From Utricularia gibba (lineage: Eukaryota > Streptophyta > Magnoliopsida > Lamiales > Lentibulariaceae): a stretch of DNA of 64,000 bases. Positions within the stretch are counted from its first letter, which is position 1. The number at the start of each line of letters is the position of its first letter. Where the stretch lies: positions 1,488,001-1,552,000 of the forward strand of contig NEEC01000017.1 in assembly GCA_002189035.1 (NCBI GenBank), written 5' to 3'. Of the stretch, positions 25,671 through 38,200 are shown piece by piece. Both the position numbers and the translations under genes were made by a program. The notes under the pieces are model-generated. The model worked only from the letters and a program-made list of their open reading frames with translations, ran no database searches and had not been told where the DNA came from.

Positions 25671-26611
25671 TCCCCTCCGAGCTCTTGCTCAAGACAATGT
25701 TTTTGGCCGCATCACATTTATTGTTTTATGATTCCTGGAGGTCGTAGAAGCCCTCCAAGCAGAGTTAGGAGTACATGACAATGGGCGAGAGAGATATTCA
25801 CTGGTAACCCCCAGAAGTCTCTTCCTCGCCTTGGCCTCCAGTTCTCATTTCTGCTGACATTTGGGACAACTGCAAAATAATCCCCTGTATCCCTCAAGAC
25901 ATGCTCATTGTCTTCTTTCCAAACCCAGCTTTTCAATAATTGGCAAGTGCGAGCTTCCAGAGCAGCAGTAGCGAACTAAAATATTAAAATATTGATATAA
26001 AAGTGTTATCATTGAGAAAAGCATGTATTTGTTTTTAGTTTCGGATTGAATATGTGATTTAAAATATTGATATATTGTAAAACTAAAATAAGCTGTTCCG
26101 ATCACACACGCACACGTGTGTGTGTGTGTGTGTGTGTGTGTGATGTAACACTCATCTAACCGTCCGTAGGGTATCGAACGGCCCAGATTTTCCCCCTCGA
26201 GCATCAAAGAGAAAGGGAAGGGGCAAAGCTCTGCAGCACTGCGGCAGAATCCATTCATTCCACTTTTGTCCGTTGAACACAATCAAATCCTCCTTTGCTT
26301 GCTTGCTTCTCCTCTCCTTCAATCCTCCATTTTCTTTGTATAAAAAACACCAAGATCGAAATTTTCTTCTCTCTGTGTATCCATTTTTCTCTTATTGTTT
26401 TCCCATTTGTTTCTGGTTTCCCCCTTTTTCCGACTCCTTATCTCCTGTGGGAGCTCAGAAGGTGCGTTCTTTTGCCTCAGATCTCGACTTGTATTCTTCG
26501 TTTGCTGATGCACATCCCGTTTAATTCAATGTTCCGAGTTTTTCTTCCTGTTTTCGGAAGATCGCTGATGGGGTGCTTGAATTCTTTTCTTTTCCTTGCA
26601 GGTATTTTCAC
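25671..26611. other. DTC 3' UTR, simple repeat, and DUF1639 promoter/leader
   Basis: Contains the CA/TG palindrome described separately and a pyrimidine-rich leader from about 26280. CTCAGAAG|GTGCGT (26462) and TTTCCTTGCAG (26601) look like a leader intron of the next gene. Confidence 0.45.
26101..26143. repeat. (CA)n-(TG)n simple repeat forming a palindrome
   Basis: ATCACACACGCACAC runs directly into GTGTG repeats ending in TGAT, so the purine/pyrimidine alternation covers about 40 bases and the two arms can pair. It lies in the DTC-DUF1639 spacer. Confidence 0.9.
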
Positions 26612-27718
26612 ATGGATAAGTTGCAGTGGGGAAATAGAAAAAGGCTGAGATGTATGAAAGTGAAGGACTCCTCTTTGAATGGAAAATTGGATGGAGTTGG
26701 AGGTGTCGTGAAGAAGAAGATGACTTCGAGAGTAGTTGATAATTACAACAGTCACCCAAATTTGTGCAGCACTAGTAAAGATGGGCATGGTCTTCTCCCA
26801 GTTCCGTCTCCTCTTCGTCCTAACAGGTGACAAAAACCTAGAAAAAAAATATATGTGCATATTATGGTTGTTTCCCTCTTTGATTTCTGTTGTTCCTTGG
26901 TAGATTCACTGATTCCGAAACATTATTTTGACTGCACCCCCTGCAATTAACCCAGCACAAGTTAAACTAGCCAGTTCTCCAAATGTTCATTTTAGTAATT
27001 TTTCTTGCATCAAGGTTGCTCCTTTGGTGGTATACTTTGAAACATTCTTTCCATGGTGCTCTTGTAGATAAATCTGATAGCAAATGGACGTTGAGATTGT
27101 GTGTGCTCTCTTGCAAATCATGTCTTGAAATTGCACAGGTCAAATGCTAATGACAACCAAAAAGGGTTAGCATCCCTGTCCTTGGAGAAGGAAGACCGGT
27201 ACTATACAACAAGAAACTCCTGTGGATATGACGATGGCACCAAGACAGCGTTGTTCGCGAATCCCCCAGAGGAGAAGAAGAAAGTCGTATGGCCTAAATT
27301 GCTAACCACTCTGTCAAGTAAAGAGAAAGAGGAAGACTTCATGGCAATGAAAGGCTGCAAGCCACCCCAGCGGCCTAAAAAGAGAGCAAAGCTAATACAA
27401 AGAACCATTCTGGTGAGTTTCCCAAACTCCCATCCTGCCGACAGGAAACCCCTTGTTACCTCCTCTAAACTTATTCCTGTGTGTACATAGTTGGTCAGCC
27501 CTGGTGCATGGTTAACTGAACTCTGCCAAGAGAGGTACGAAGTAAGGGAGAAGAAGACTTCAAAGAAGGTGGTGCCTGTGTTATTATTCCCTTTATCCAT
27601 CTTAGCTGCCTCATTCCATTCATTGTGCTGAGATGGATGACATTCCTCTTCCCATTCTGTTGTGCAGAGGCCAAGAGGATTGAAAGCCATGGGCGGCATG
27701 GAAAGCGACTCCGAGTGA
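26612..27718 (+). CDS. DUF1639 family protein, function unknown
   Basis: Four exons: 26612-26826, 27139-27412, 27491-27568, 27668-27718, giving 205 residues. The conserved C-terminal DUF1639 block is clear: RPKKRAKLIQRTILLVSPGAW, LCQERYEVREKK, then KKRPRGLKAM and an acidic end (ESDSE). The protein is strongly basic, with several Lys/Arg clusters (KVKDSS, VVKKKMTSR, RPKKRAK), which suggests nuclear location, but the family has no established function. The start is the ATG just after a probable leader intron. A (CTG)n repeat follows in the 3' UTR. Confidence 0.85.
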
Positions 27719-28315
27719 CCGACATGGAAATACACACGGTGCTGCTGCTGCTGCTGCTGCTGCTGCTGCGGGTGCTGGTTCCCCATCACAACTAGCTGAT
27801 TGGATTTACAAATTTGATGTGTATGTAGTAATGTTAATTTTCACTTCAGTATGTGAGGAATGAAAAAAAAAAATGTGACAGCAAGTCATATTGCAAGGCA
27901 GAATCCCAAAGTTCCTAGTTCACTAATGATCGAAATTATGATTGCAATTAGACTAAGTGTTAAAAATACAGAGTGGGGTACCAGATATGTGTAGAATACA
28001 TAGGCCAAAACTGGACAAAACCTTCAGAAATCACAATTCAGTACCCCAAAACCATGCATTCTCTGGATCCACCGTCGACTTATACACATCATAGCCATGT
28101 AGAATATAAAAATACAAGCAAACTGCTGCATTCACATCTCGACCAAAAAAACCAAGTGGTTGAGGCATATCTCATATGCAAACGAATGGATCTGACTCTC
28201 TTTTTCTCTCTCACGCAAAGAATACCGGGAATGAATGCGCTGCTTGCAGCAGCAGCACAGTGTGACTGCACCGAAACGACCGACTCCCGACTCCATCGGC
28301 GGGGGGTCCACATCC
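27719..28315. other. 3' UTRs of the DUF1639 gene and KETCH1
   Basis: The two genes are tail to tail. Apart from the CTG repeat I see only AT-rich untranslated sequence. Confidence 0.5.
27741..27769 (+). repeat. (CTG)9 trinucleotide repeat in a 3' UTR
   Basis: Nine uninterrupted CTG/GCT units about 22 bases after the stop codon of the DUF1639 gene. Confidence 0.95.
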
Positions 28316-31300
28316 CTATGAAGAAAGGATGGACTGAAGTGCGAGCTGTTGCTGGGGCTGCAAAGATGAAAACGTAGAGGCGAGAACGGAGGGTGGCAAT
28401 GTTTGCTGCAGTTGGCGCAGCAAACTGATCATTCTGCTGGCTGTTTGCTTCGTGGTGAGATCACTGCCAGCGCAAAGAACCTGCAGCAGAAAATTTAGGT
28501 GACTCGGATTATTTTACGGGCAGCAAGAAACGGAAACAGGGAGGGGGAGGATATAGAGCGGTGGCTCCTCGAGGTGGTATGAGCCTAACCTCCGCGAATA
28601 TTGAGACTACTTTGGGAAGATACTGGTTGTTGGGACCCAAGAGTTCCGAGTCAGACCTGCAGAGACAAAGCATTCTTCAGTTGAGCAATGTATGCGAATT
28701 AAAATAACAACATTAGTTCATTTCCCGACCTCTCAACCATGGAGCAGAGCTGGTCGTGAACAACTTTTGCTTCGATGAGATCGCCTTTGATTGGCAAGCA
28801 ATTCAGCCAGGCAGGTAAAACCTGCAATTTTTTTCCGACTAGATCAGTATGGAAAATGATGAGGACAATGGCGCCAAAGATGGAATTGAGGACTGGAATA
28901 CAATATCCAACTGTGGATATGTGCCACAAGATCATACAGACAAACAAATATGTAATACACAAATGCATAAAATGCCCAGATTGTGAGGGTTTACAGCTCA
29001 ATAGAGAACTGGCTTATGTAGATCCAAAGGTGAGTGAGATGGGCAAGATAGAAGAAGGATCCGTTGCGGAGAACTAGAGCGAATGAAATAATACCTGTGC
29101 TGAATCAATGCTGTCCCGGTGGAATAGGCATATCTTTCCAAGTGCCGAAACAGCATTATCATATGCCATCACATTCTCAGGCTGCATAGCATTGGGCTGC
29201 CGAATAACCAAATTGAGTCTTGAGAGCGCCTCTGCAATGTTAAATGTGGTCAGACAATGTTGACAAGAAGTTCAATCTCTGCAAATGAATTAGAAAATTA
29301 ATCCCACCTCCAACAAGTGGTTTAAATACAGAACCGCCAAATTCAGCACATACGCCAAGCCCATACACGGAAGCCTGTTAGTGGAAGAAATGGCAGTTTG
29401 AAAACGTTTCCAACAGTATTGCAGGAGATGCTGTAATATTCCCAAACCTGTCTGACATCTGGATTCTCATCCGTGCATGCTTCCAAGAGGAACGGTAAAT
29501 ATGTATCATAATACCTGAATATCACCGAGTCATATAACCAAGTGGACATTTATAAACATACATTTCCATTAGGAACACGTACTTTAATGCTGCCTCACGG
29601 CATTGCTCCGCTACATCATCAAATATGCAAATTGAAATCCTTCTTTCTTCAGGAGTTTTATCTTTTCCCTGGACAGAAGAACAGTAAGATGTGGATCATG
29701 GCACATTTCGCTAGCTTGCACTCAAAAATACCAGCATAAATTCATGATCAGCAGCTACGTGAAACATATGGTTTACAAATGAACAGTGGAAATGGGAGAG
29801 AGAAGCAAGCGCTTACCCACATGGGCATCAGGAATGGTGACAGCTCATCAAAGAAAGGCAAGAACGAGGCTTTATATGTTTTGACCATGGTTCCCAAGAT
29901 TTCACCAATCTAGGGACAAGAAAAACGAAAGCAAAATTTTAGATTCACATCCAAGCTCGTTTCAGAAAAAAAGGATGAACATTAGCAGTAAACACAAGTT
30001 GATAAAAATTAGAAACTAACTTGATCAAACACTTCTTCCTCTTGCTCGTTTTCTTCCTTGAGCAATTCTCCCTCTTCAGCATCAAAATCTTCCGCTTTGG
30101 TTCTCTCAGCTCTCTCCCTTTTTCTACTTGAGCTAGCTGTAATCACCCGTTTTACCTCATCTACTATACTTCTCACCTGGCTCTCATCAAGAAGCTGACC
30201 GGAAATCTGAGAACATATGGAGAAATATGAATAAAAAGGCCAGTCGATGCAATCATCTACATTGAAAGGTAAACAACCTGCAAACACTCGTTCAGAGAAT
30301 CCAACATGCTCACGCATATCTCTGTATCAGGCTCCTGGAATAGAACGAATGTATACTATCAGCGTCAAGATCATTCCATAAAAATTGTACTTTTCAATAT
30401 TGAAATAGATTCACCACCTTATGCAGAGCCTCCACCAAGGCAGGAACAATATAGTCACACAACTGTTTTACATATGTCTCATTGCGCCCCTGTGCCAGAC
30501 CTTTTTCAACGGCCAACTTAGCAGAGCGCAAAAGATCAGGCATCGCTAAAAAAATAATGAACTCATCAAAATGGCTTCACACATATATATAAATTGCAAT
30601 AAAGAAACCCATTACCTGAAACAGCAGCTCGCCTCACTTCTTCATGGAAATAAAACTTCAGAAGTGGAACCAATGTTGGAGCTACCTACAGGCAGGAAAT
30701 ATGAAACAACTGTTAAAAGACATCATAAAAATTCCAACATTTGACCACTCCAAACAAACCTGATCGATCCATGGATAAAAACCTTCCTTTAACTCATCTG
30801 CATAGCAGCATAGCATATTGCAAGCTGTGGCCTTTTCTTCCAAGACACTTGTCTTAATCCCTATCCTTTTATCACCCAAGGTGATAGTTTCCATGCTGAA
30901 AATTGTGAAGGAAAAGAAGAAAAACATTAATTTTAAAACATGCAAGAAAAAATAACCGAAATTCTGTATTCCAAAAACCCATAAATTATCCAACACAACA
31001 TCGTGAGCAAAAGGTCTAGTTGTTTGCTTTTGTTGTAATTGTAACCACCCAGAGATTTGACTGGAATCATAAATATATGTACATACAGAGGATTATGAGA
31101 CAGCAAAATAAAAATCAGTAGAAAATACCCAAGGAATGCACCAATGCACAAACAGAAAAAAATAGGGAAATGAATAAACATAAGCAAACCTCTCATCATC
31201 AGATTCATCGATTTCATCATCAGAATCAGCAGACGTGATCGTGACATCAGGCTTCAGCTGTGCGGATTGAAGCAAAGGAGGCATCACCACGCTCATATAA

Positions 31301-34164
31301 GGGAGAAAATCCTGTCCCAAGCACTTGCACAATCTGGCCCACGCCTAAGCATGCAGCAAAGGAGGTAATAAATATGGAATAAGAGGTGTTTATCAAGATT
31401 TATCAATCTCAGAGTGAAACCACACCTGCAGCATGTAACTGGTTGTAGGGTCATCAGACTCCATTTGCGATCCTTGCAATGACATAAGGACCTCCATGAC
31501 CTGGAATACGAGTGATGACAGAATTAACCAATTAGCTGTGGAAATAGTGGCAACATTGCTATTGTTTTTGTTTCCTTTTTCATTAAGTTATAAAATTCTT
31601 AAACTCCCTAGAAATTTAGAAGGTATCAAAAAATCCTATCTATATCACATATATTATACTCCAATGTATGCGAAAAACAAACCACTCAATACCAAAAGCA
31701 AATGCACTACCATAAGTATTTAACTTTTCCAAAAACAAAAAACAGGAGCCTAGTGGACAAGGTTATCTTAGACACTTACTGACTGTTAAAAATCGTAACA
31801 ATGCTTCGAACAAAAGAAACAACATATTGGGAGATAAAACGTTTCATAACCTGCTTTGCATCCTCCCTGAACTTATCCTTTCCAACAGCCATACCAACCA
31901 AACTGATGCATTCCATTGCTTTGGCACGGAGCATGCGGTTTGACTTGTCTGATGCATTTATCAATATTGCTTTTAAATATGGCATAACCCTATCATAGTA
32001 TATTTGAAATTGTTCCTGTTTCAACACAACCATCAGATTAGAACGTAGATGAGAAGCTGGCCAAACCCAGGACATAAGATATTAGCGAACCTGAGAGGAG
32101 TCAGCAACAGATGCCAAAGCAGTTAAGGCACCTTCTTGTACCATTTGTTTGGTATTCTGAGATATTTAGCGCACAAATAACTTTAGAAACAATCAAACAT
32201 GCGCATACTCATAGAACCTATGAAGGTCAATGATTACCTGCAACAAAAAGAGTAGCTTGTGCACAATTCCATCCAAGTAAGGAGCTAAAATCTCAGGGGT
32301 GCAGTTTTCACTGAAATTAAGCACTGCTGACGCAGCGTGTGCCTGCAGAAACATAAAATACAAATATTAGAAATAGTGATGTCGAAAAATACAGGTACTG
32401 TACGCATCGCACTGATCAACGAAGTCCCAATATAATGAAAAATAAATTCCCAGGGATCACCAAACAATTCCTCAGTTTAGGGTAACGATGGAAATAAAAT
32501 AAATCCTGATCATAAATCAATCACATTTAAACCGTTAGATAATCCTCCATGATGAGAATAAACTAGCACAAGCTTAAAAACCCATAGCCCAATGAGTAGC
32601 AGCTATGAAAGTACTACAGAATTCATACTTGAACTCGCGGATTTGGATAATCATCCATTGCAGACCCAAGTGCTGGTAGGATACGCAGATGGTACTGAAC
32701 TTGCAAATCAGGACCCAAATCAGTTGATAATTGTCCAATTGCATTAATAGCCGCCCATCTGACCCGTGGGTGAGGGTGTTGAAAGGAATTTAAAACCATG
32801 GTCACCACTTGCTCTAAATTCTTGATCATAATCTGTACATAATGCATCAACATCAGCGATATGATCAGTATACACATTCGGTGACTTCATGCATGCTATC
32901 TTGCAATATCATTTACATCACGACAAATATATACCTTTGAACAACCCTCAGCAATCTGAGCAAGGGCAATAAGTGCCGCATGATGCTTCTGCCATTCAGG
33001 CGCAGCAAAGTACGCTGGCAACTGCTCAGATGCTACTGGAACAATTGTGTTGCCGCCGAGGGCGATGGCAAGCCTGTCCAAGCACTCTTGTCCTATACTA
33101 TAGTTACTAGTTTCACCTGCATCTTCATCTTTCGTCTCTGCAGTGTGCCATGCTGGATCATCCTCCACATCTAACAGCATGTTCATTAAAATAGCAAAGA
33201 GTCTATTAATGAATTGAGGAAGCTTCCGCATCATCCCTGGGGCTCTCTCCCTTGCTTCTGCCAGTGTAATTACAAATTCTATAGCCAAATGTCTCGTTCC
33301 TTCCTCCAGATTTTCAGCTTCAGCAATCTGTAGCATAGAACCCACAACGTCAACAATTTGCCTTCGTAAAAACCTGGGCTCAGTTCCGGCCAATTCTATC
33401 AATAATTCTAAAGCTTCTTGGGCAGTCGGCTCCTGCCCAGAGTTTAACGCCTCTGTCAACGTCCTCATCATTGAAGGCAGCAAATCTTGGAACCTGTCCC
33501 TCTCGGTTGGACTTGACAAGCACTGAATAAAATTAATGACAGCACTCAATGCTGCAATCTTGACATCGGAGTTGGGAGAATTATTCAGCACATTCAAGAA
33601 CACGTTATGCAGATCAGTGATGTACGGACTCAATGTTTCCCCAATAAATTGAGCTAATTGAGAGAACATAACGAAAGCAGACTCTTGCAACTTCGGGGAA
33701 GTGGATGTCACACACTGAAACATGAATGGCAACATCTCTGGCCATAAATTCTCCGGAATAAGCGACGAGGCCAACTCCGATATAGTGTCGCAAAGCTTAC
33801 GTATGGTAGATTTCGATTCCTCGTTCTGTAAAGCCGAAAGCAAAGTATTTTTCACCGCAGCGCGAGTAGACTCCGTCAACTGCGGCCATATGAATGAATC
33901 GTCCCGCGTCAATTGCTTGCGGAGAAGTATAGCGGCCATCGCCCGTGCCTCGACGTGAACCGAAGTCGAAAGCAGTTGAGCCATCTTCAAGACGAGCGAA
34001 TTAGGATCCGTCTGGCGGAGCAAATTGAAAATAGATTCCGCTTGCGATCGCTGCTCGTTGGAGGTTGACATCAAATGCGAGATCAGAGTCTCGAAAGCGG
34101 CGGGGTCCGGCCCCAGAAACGCCGCGAGCTGCGCCTGCTGGAGCTGAGAAGGCCCGCCGTCCAT
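28316..34164 (-). CDS. KETCH1: Importin-5/karyopherin-beta3-type nuclear import receptor
   Basis: HEAT-repeat importin beta that carries cargo through nuclear pores under Ran-GTP control. Arabidopsis KETCH1 (EMB2734) imports the microRNA factor HYL1 and ribosomal proteins. Twenty exons from the 5' end: 32935-34164, 32629-32832, 32238-32342, 32091-32156, 31851-32015, 31426-31500, 31190-31344, 30760-30895, 30616-30685, 30418-30545, 30278-30334, 30021-30206, 29817-29909, 29583-29668, 29448-29514, 29308-29374, 29095-29231, 28730-28821, 28590-28656, 28316-28480. They sum to 1116 residues, the Arabidopsis length, with no frame break. Marks include the N-terminal HEAT region ([16 protein letters not shown]), [19 protein letters not shown], the acidic loop [14 protein letters not shown] near 660 and [29 protein letters not shown]. 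The start is the ATG of [10 protein letters not shown]; the codon nine bases upstream is TTG. Confidence 0.96.
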
Positions 34165-35201
34165 CGCCTCCAAGTTCCCGACTGTTCAAAGATTAGGGTT
34201 TTGAGCGGTTGAATGGAATCCTATCTCACAAAACACAATGTCCCCATCTTCCACATATACACGGCCCTAGGGATATTTTCGTCACACCCAATTATAATGG
34301 AATTTCCATAACTACCCCGTCTCAATATAATGGTTATCATTAGCCTTCCCGCTCCGGATATTTTATATTCCGCGACACTAAAAGGCTTTATCAACCACCA
34401 AATTTTCAAATAAAAATACAATTATTTGAAAAATTAATTCATTTAGTCATTATATTTTATTACAATACTTATCATATATCATTTTTTTCTTTATTCTTGT
34501 TACAAATTTTAGTATACTAATTCAATTAGTATATTCTTTAATAAAGGTGGACATAGATTGGTAAAAAATGGATACAAATATATCAAATATTACGATTCAT
34601 TTTCATTTTTTATGATATTATTTATTTTAAACATTCAAGATTTTATGTTCTTCAATTTTAAGGAAAAGGTTTTGTAAAAATTAGAAGAATACTTTTATTT
34701 AAATATATATCTTTTTTTTATTCGTTATCAATATAAGATAGTATCAATAGATTTTTAATTTTACATTTTTTTCTTTCTTAGATAGTATACTTATTGAGCA
34801 TATATCGTTCTATCATTGGATACATATCCAACTCCTCAATCAAAATGAATTTGACTTATAAATTGATCTATTAAAAAAATAATGACGCAAATTTCAAATA
34901 TCACAAATATTAATTCATCGTGTTTAAAATGTTTATTTATTTATAAATACATGGTTTTCCAAACACCACAAATATATATTTATTGTGCCTGAACAATAAT
35001 GATAATCTTTATTCCTATTTAAAAAAAATTATATTTTAATATACAAATCAACTCATGATCTGGGTCGGATCAAGGATTTGGATCCGTATCCAATAGGCTA
35101 TCATTTGAAAAACGAACTCGATAAGTTCGACCCGTGCCCAGCTCGAACTGTTTGATTGCTCTGAAATTAACATTCCAAAAAGACAGGAGATTCAACACAT
35201 T
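34165..35201. other. KETCH1 promoter and AT-rich spacer
   Basis: The first 200 bases probably hold the KETCH1 leader and promoter (GGCCCTAGGG near 34263). From 34420 to 35050 the DNA is very AT-rich with no gene. A GC-richer stretch at 35060-35150 repeats GATCC- and TCGA-type words but matches nothing I know. The XPB 3' UTR follows. Confidence 0.4.
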
Positions 35202-38200
35202 TCAGCCAAAGCGCTTCCTGAAAAGTTGGTGTCTCTTTGAAGGGTCCTTGGGCTTGCTCTTCACCTGGCCCTGCGGCCTCTTCTGGCCGGTGCTGCATCA
35301 CACGGAGGTTCACTAAAGCAGGCCAAAAGGAGTGTTTGGAAGTGCAATGCAGAAGGATTTGTATGTATACCTGTACTCCATGTAAACCATTCCGCTTGCT
35401 CCCGACATGGCGCTCATGGATCCGGCCGACCGGCGCGCTTTCTGAAGGGATATGTCGTCCACGTCTTCCTCAAGTTGCTCTAACCCAACTGCATCATCTC
35501 CGGCGCTTAGGACCTGGGCAGTATCTCAGCTCAGCGCCCATCCTCTTTCTTTGAAAACTCAGACAAGGAAGATGAGGCGAGAAAATGAGTTACCTTTGCG
35601 AGGAGCGCGATCTGATCTTCGAGGCGGTAGTACCCCAGCTCAGGTCCCATGTCGGGTGGTGGCAAGCTGTTGATCACCTGCGAACCCATAAAGCACTTCA
35701 GCCGAATGAAAGGAGTAAACAAATGGGGGTGTTGGGAACTAAGAACAGCTACTTGACCTTGAAACTGTAGCCTTGATCGATCAGAAACTGTTGTCTTTTG
35801 GTGGAAAAATACATCTCCTGCATCGAACATGGAGCACATTATGGGAACAAACAATGATCGGCTTGTCAGGGAAATACCTGTGTGTCTGTCGACACAAGAG
35901 AGTAGAAAAATGCATTGTACTCCTCCTTGCCTCCTGCAACCCTGTCTTGAGGCTTCCCTAGTAACCATGAATGCACATGATGGTCCTCGGAGTTTAAACG
36001 ATCGATCTTGGTGCAGATATGCCAAAGAGAATACCTTCGCCCTAAGAATACGGCCCAGACGTTGTGCCTCTTGCCTCCTGGAGCCAGCATGTGAAGAAAT
36101 TTGGATGATGACATTTGCCTCGGGAATATCTATGGAGTTATCACCCACCTGTACAGAGACCGCATTGAAAGCAACAAGGGAGATATAAGCATGGGTGATG
36201 ATATAAGAATACTCAGCTCATATGCTATGAAGCACCTTTGAAAGGAAAACTGTATTCACATCTCGACTGGTTTTGAATGCTTCCAGAATTTTGGTTCTTT
36301 CAGGATGACTACAAGAAAAGGAAACAAAGGAGGTCACATAACTGGTATGGCAGAATAAGCAAAATCTGAGATCAGAACTCAGCAAACCTGGTGGCACCAT
36401 AAATCATAGGTTTTCGAAGCTTCATTGCGTACTCGGTTAGAGCAAAGAGATTGTCGGCAAACACTATGATCTTATCACCTCTTTGCTCTTCATGGAACCG
36501 AATGAGGAATTCACATGCCCTGAATTTGTTCGGGTTCATGACATACAGGGCCTAAAACATCATGCAGTAATGGAAAAAATAAGAACAGGCCAAATTCAAA
36601 ATGACAATAGTTTCATCCACCCTGCAGCAACCCGTATAAGGAAACTATTCAAGACCCCACCACAGAGAACTTGGGGAAAAAATATCTGGAAATCATGCCT
36701 GTCTCTTTTTTGCATTGTCCTTTTTCAGATATTCAGCAAAGAATTCCTTGGTCATTGGACACCAAACTTCAGCACATTGAACGTTAGCAATAAACCCCCC
36801 TTTGACTAAATCCAACCAGTTGGCTTCATATAACTTGGGCCAATCAGGAAGTTCAGGTCTGTGATCCTTTCATCCTCTCGAACCAGGGTGGCTGGAAGTA
36901 ATTCGGTCAAGATAAATATACATAAAGAGCGTACATTCAGAATTTGCTACTGCAGCATTTTTTAGCACATACCAGTCAGCCCCAGTTTGCAGTGGGATTT
37001 AGTGAGGCTGATGACCTTCCTAAACATATGTGCAGGAACCACATGCACCTGAACGTATATAAGCATGCATCACTGATTTAGTTTCTTCAAAGAAAAGCTT
37101 CAAAAAGCACTGGGTAGAAAGTACACATGATGAATAATATGACCTCATCCATGAGGAGCAATCCCCATTCACGGTTTCTTATTTCTTCTATGATCTTCTC
37201 AGCTTCTTCTGAGCGCTTGCCACCAAATGCAATCATATTGTATGTCGTCACCACCACCCCAGCACTGCCACGGAACCTCTCTTTGCTGTCAGATGTAAAA
37301 CGGCAGATTTGCTCTTCCTTTATAGTTGACCACAATTTAAACTGGTAAGCCCATTGATCAACAGAGACAGCATTTGTGGCCAAACAGAGGCAGCTCTTTC
37401 TTATGCGGCAGGCTGCAGAAACACCAACCAAAGACTTTCCAGCGCCACAGGGCAGCACAATTATTCCAGAACGAGCTCTGCCTAGATAAGCAAAAGCCGA
37501 TGGACAATATATAGGATCAGTAAAAAAAATTAACAAAAGAAATCAGCATTCTTCATAATCCAGAAAATGACAAAGTTCGCAAGACTATATATGGCCATAT
37601 TGCAAGCACAACACGGCCAGCACAGAAGAAGAACATTCATGTGAACTCACCATTTCCAAACATCTTACTAAGGCTCTTTTCTTGGTAAGGACGTGGTTGA
37701 GCATGAGGCTTCAGTTCCACTACAAGATCAGGGTTAACCTGAAAGGCATCCACAAGAATTAGTCCATCTTTCTATTGTACATGCCAACCATTTCGTGAAG
37801 TTTAAAGGTACTAACAGTGTCATTTCTGAAATCATACTCCTCCAACATAGGATAATTTAGAGCATTTGGTAGACAGCTTTGCTTTACATTTTCCACCTGC
37901 ACTTATGAATCAAAACTTGATCAGAAATCACTAGATGATAATATGCTGGCATTTAGTCAGAGCATTTAGGCTAACATGCTCGGTCAAAGAGACATATATA
38001 ATTCATCTCTGCAAACAACATTAGTTTGCATGGAAATAACATCGTTTCTGTCATAATTCCTTATTCTCATGAGGTAGGTGTGGGGGTGTATGGACATTAT
38101 GGCTACAGAAACTCAACATAAAATTAAGAATATGCTCCTACTTTGACAAACCTGGGCAGGGTCTATTTCAAAGGAGTGGATTTCCTTTTCTTCAGCTGCA

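Noticed and set aside
34420-35150. Retroelement remnant in the KETCH1-XPB spacer
   Set aside because: AT-rich with short repeated words only; no coding motif, primer-binding site or terminal repeat could be shown.
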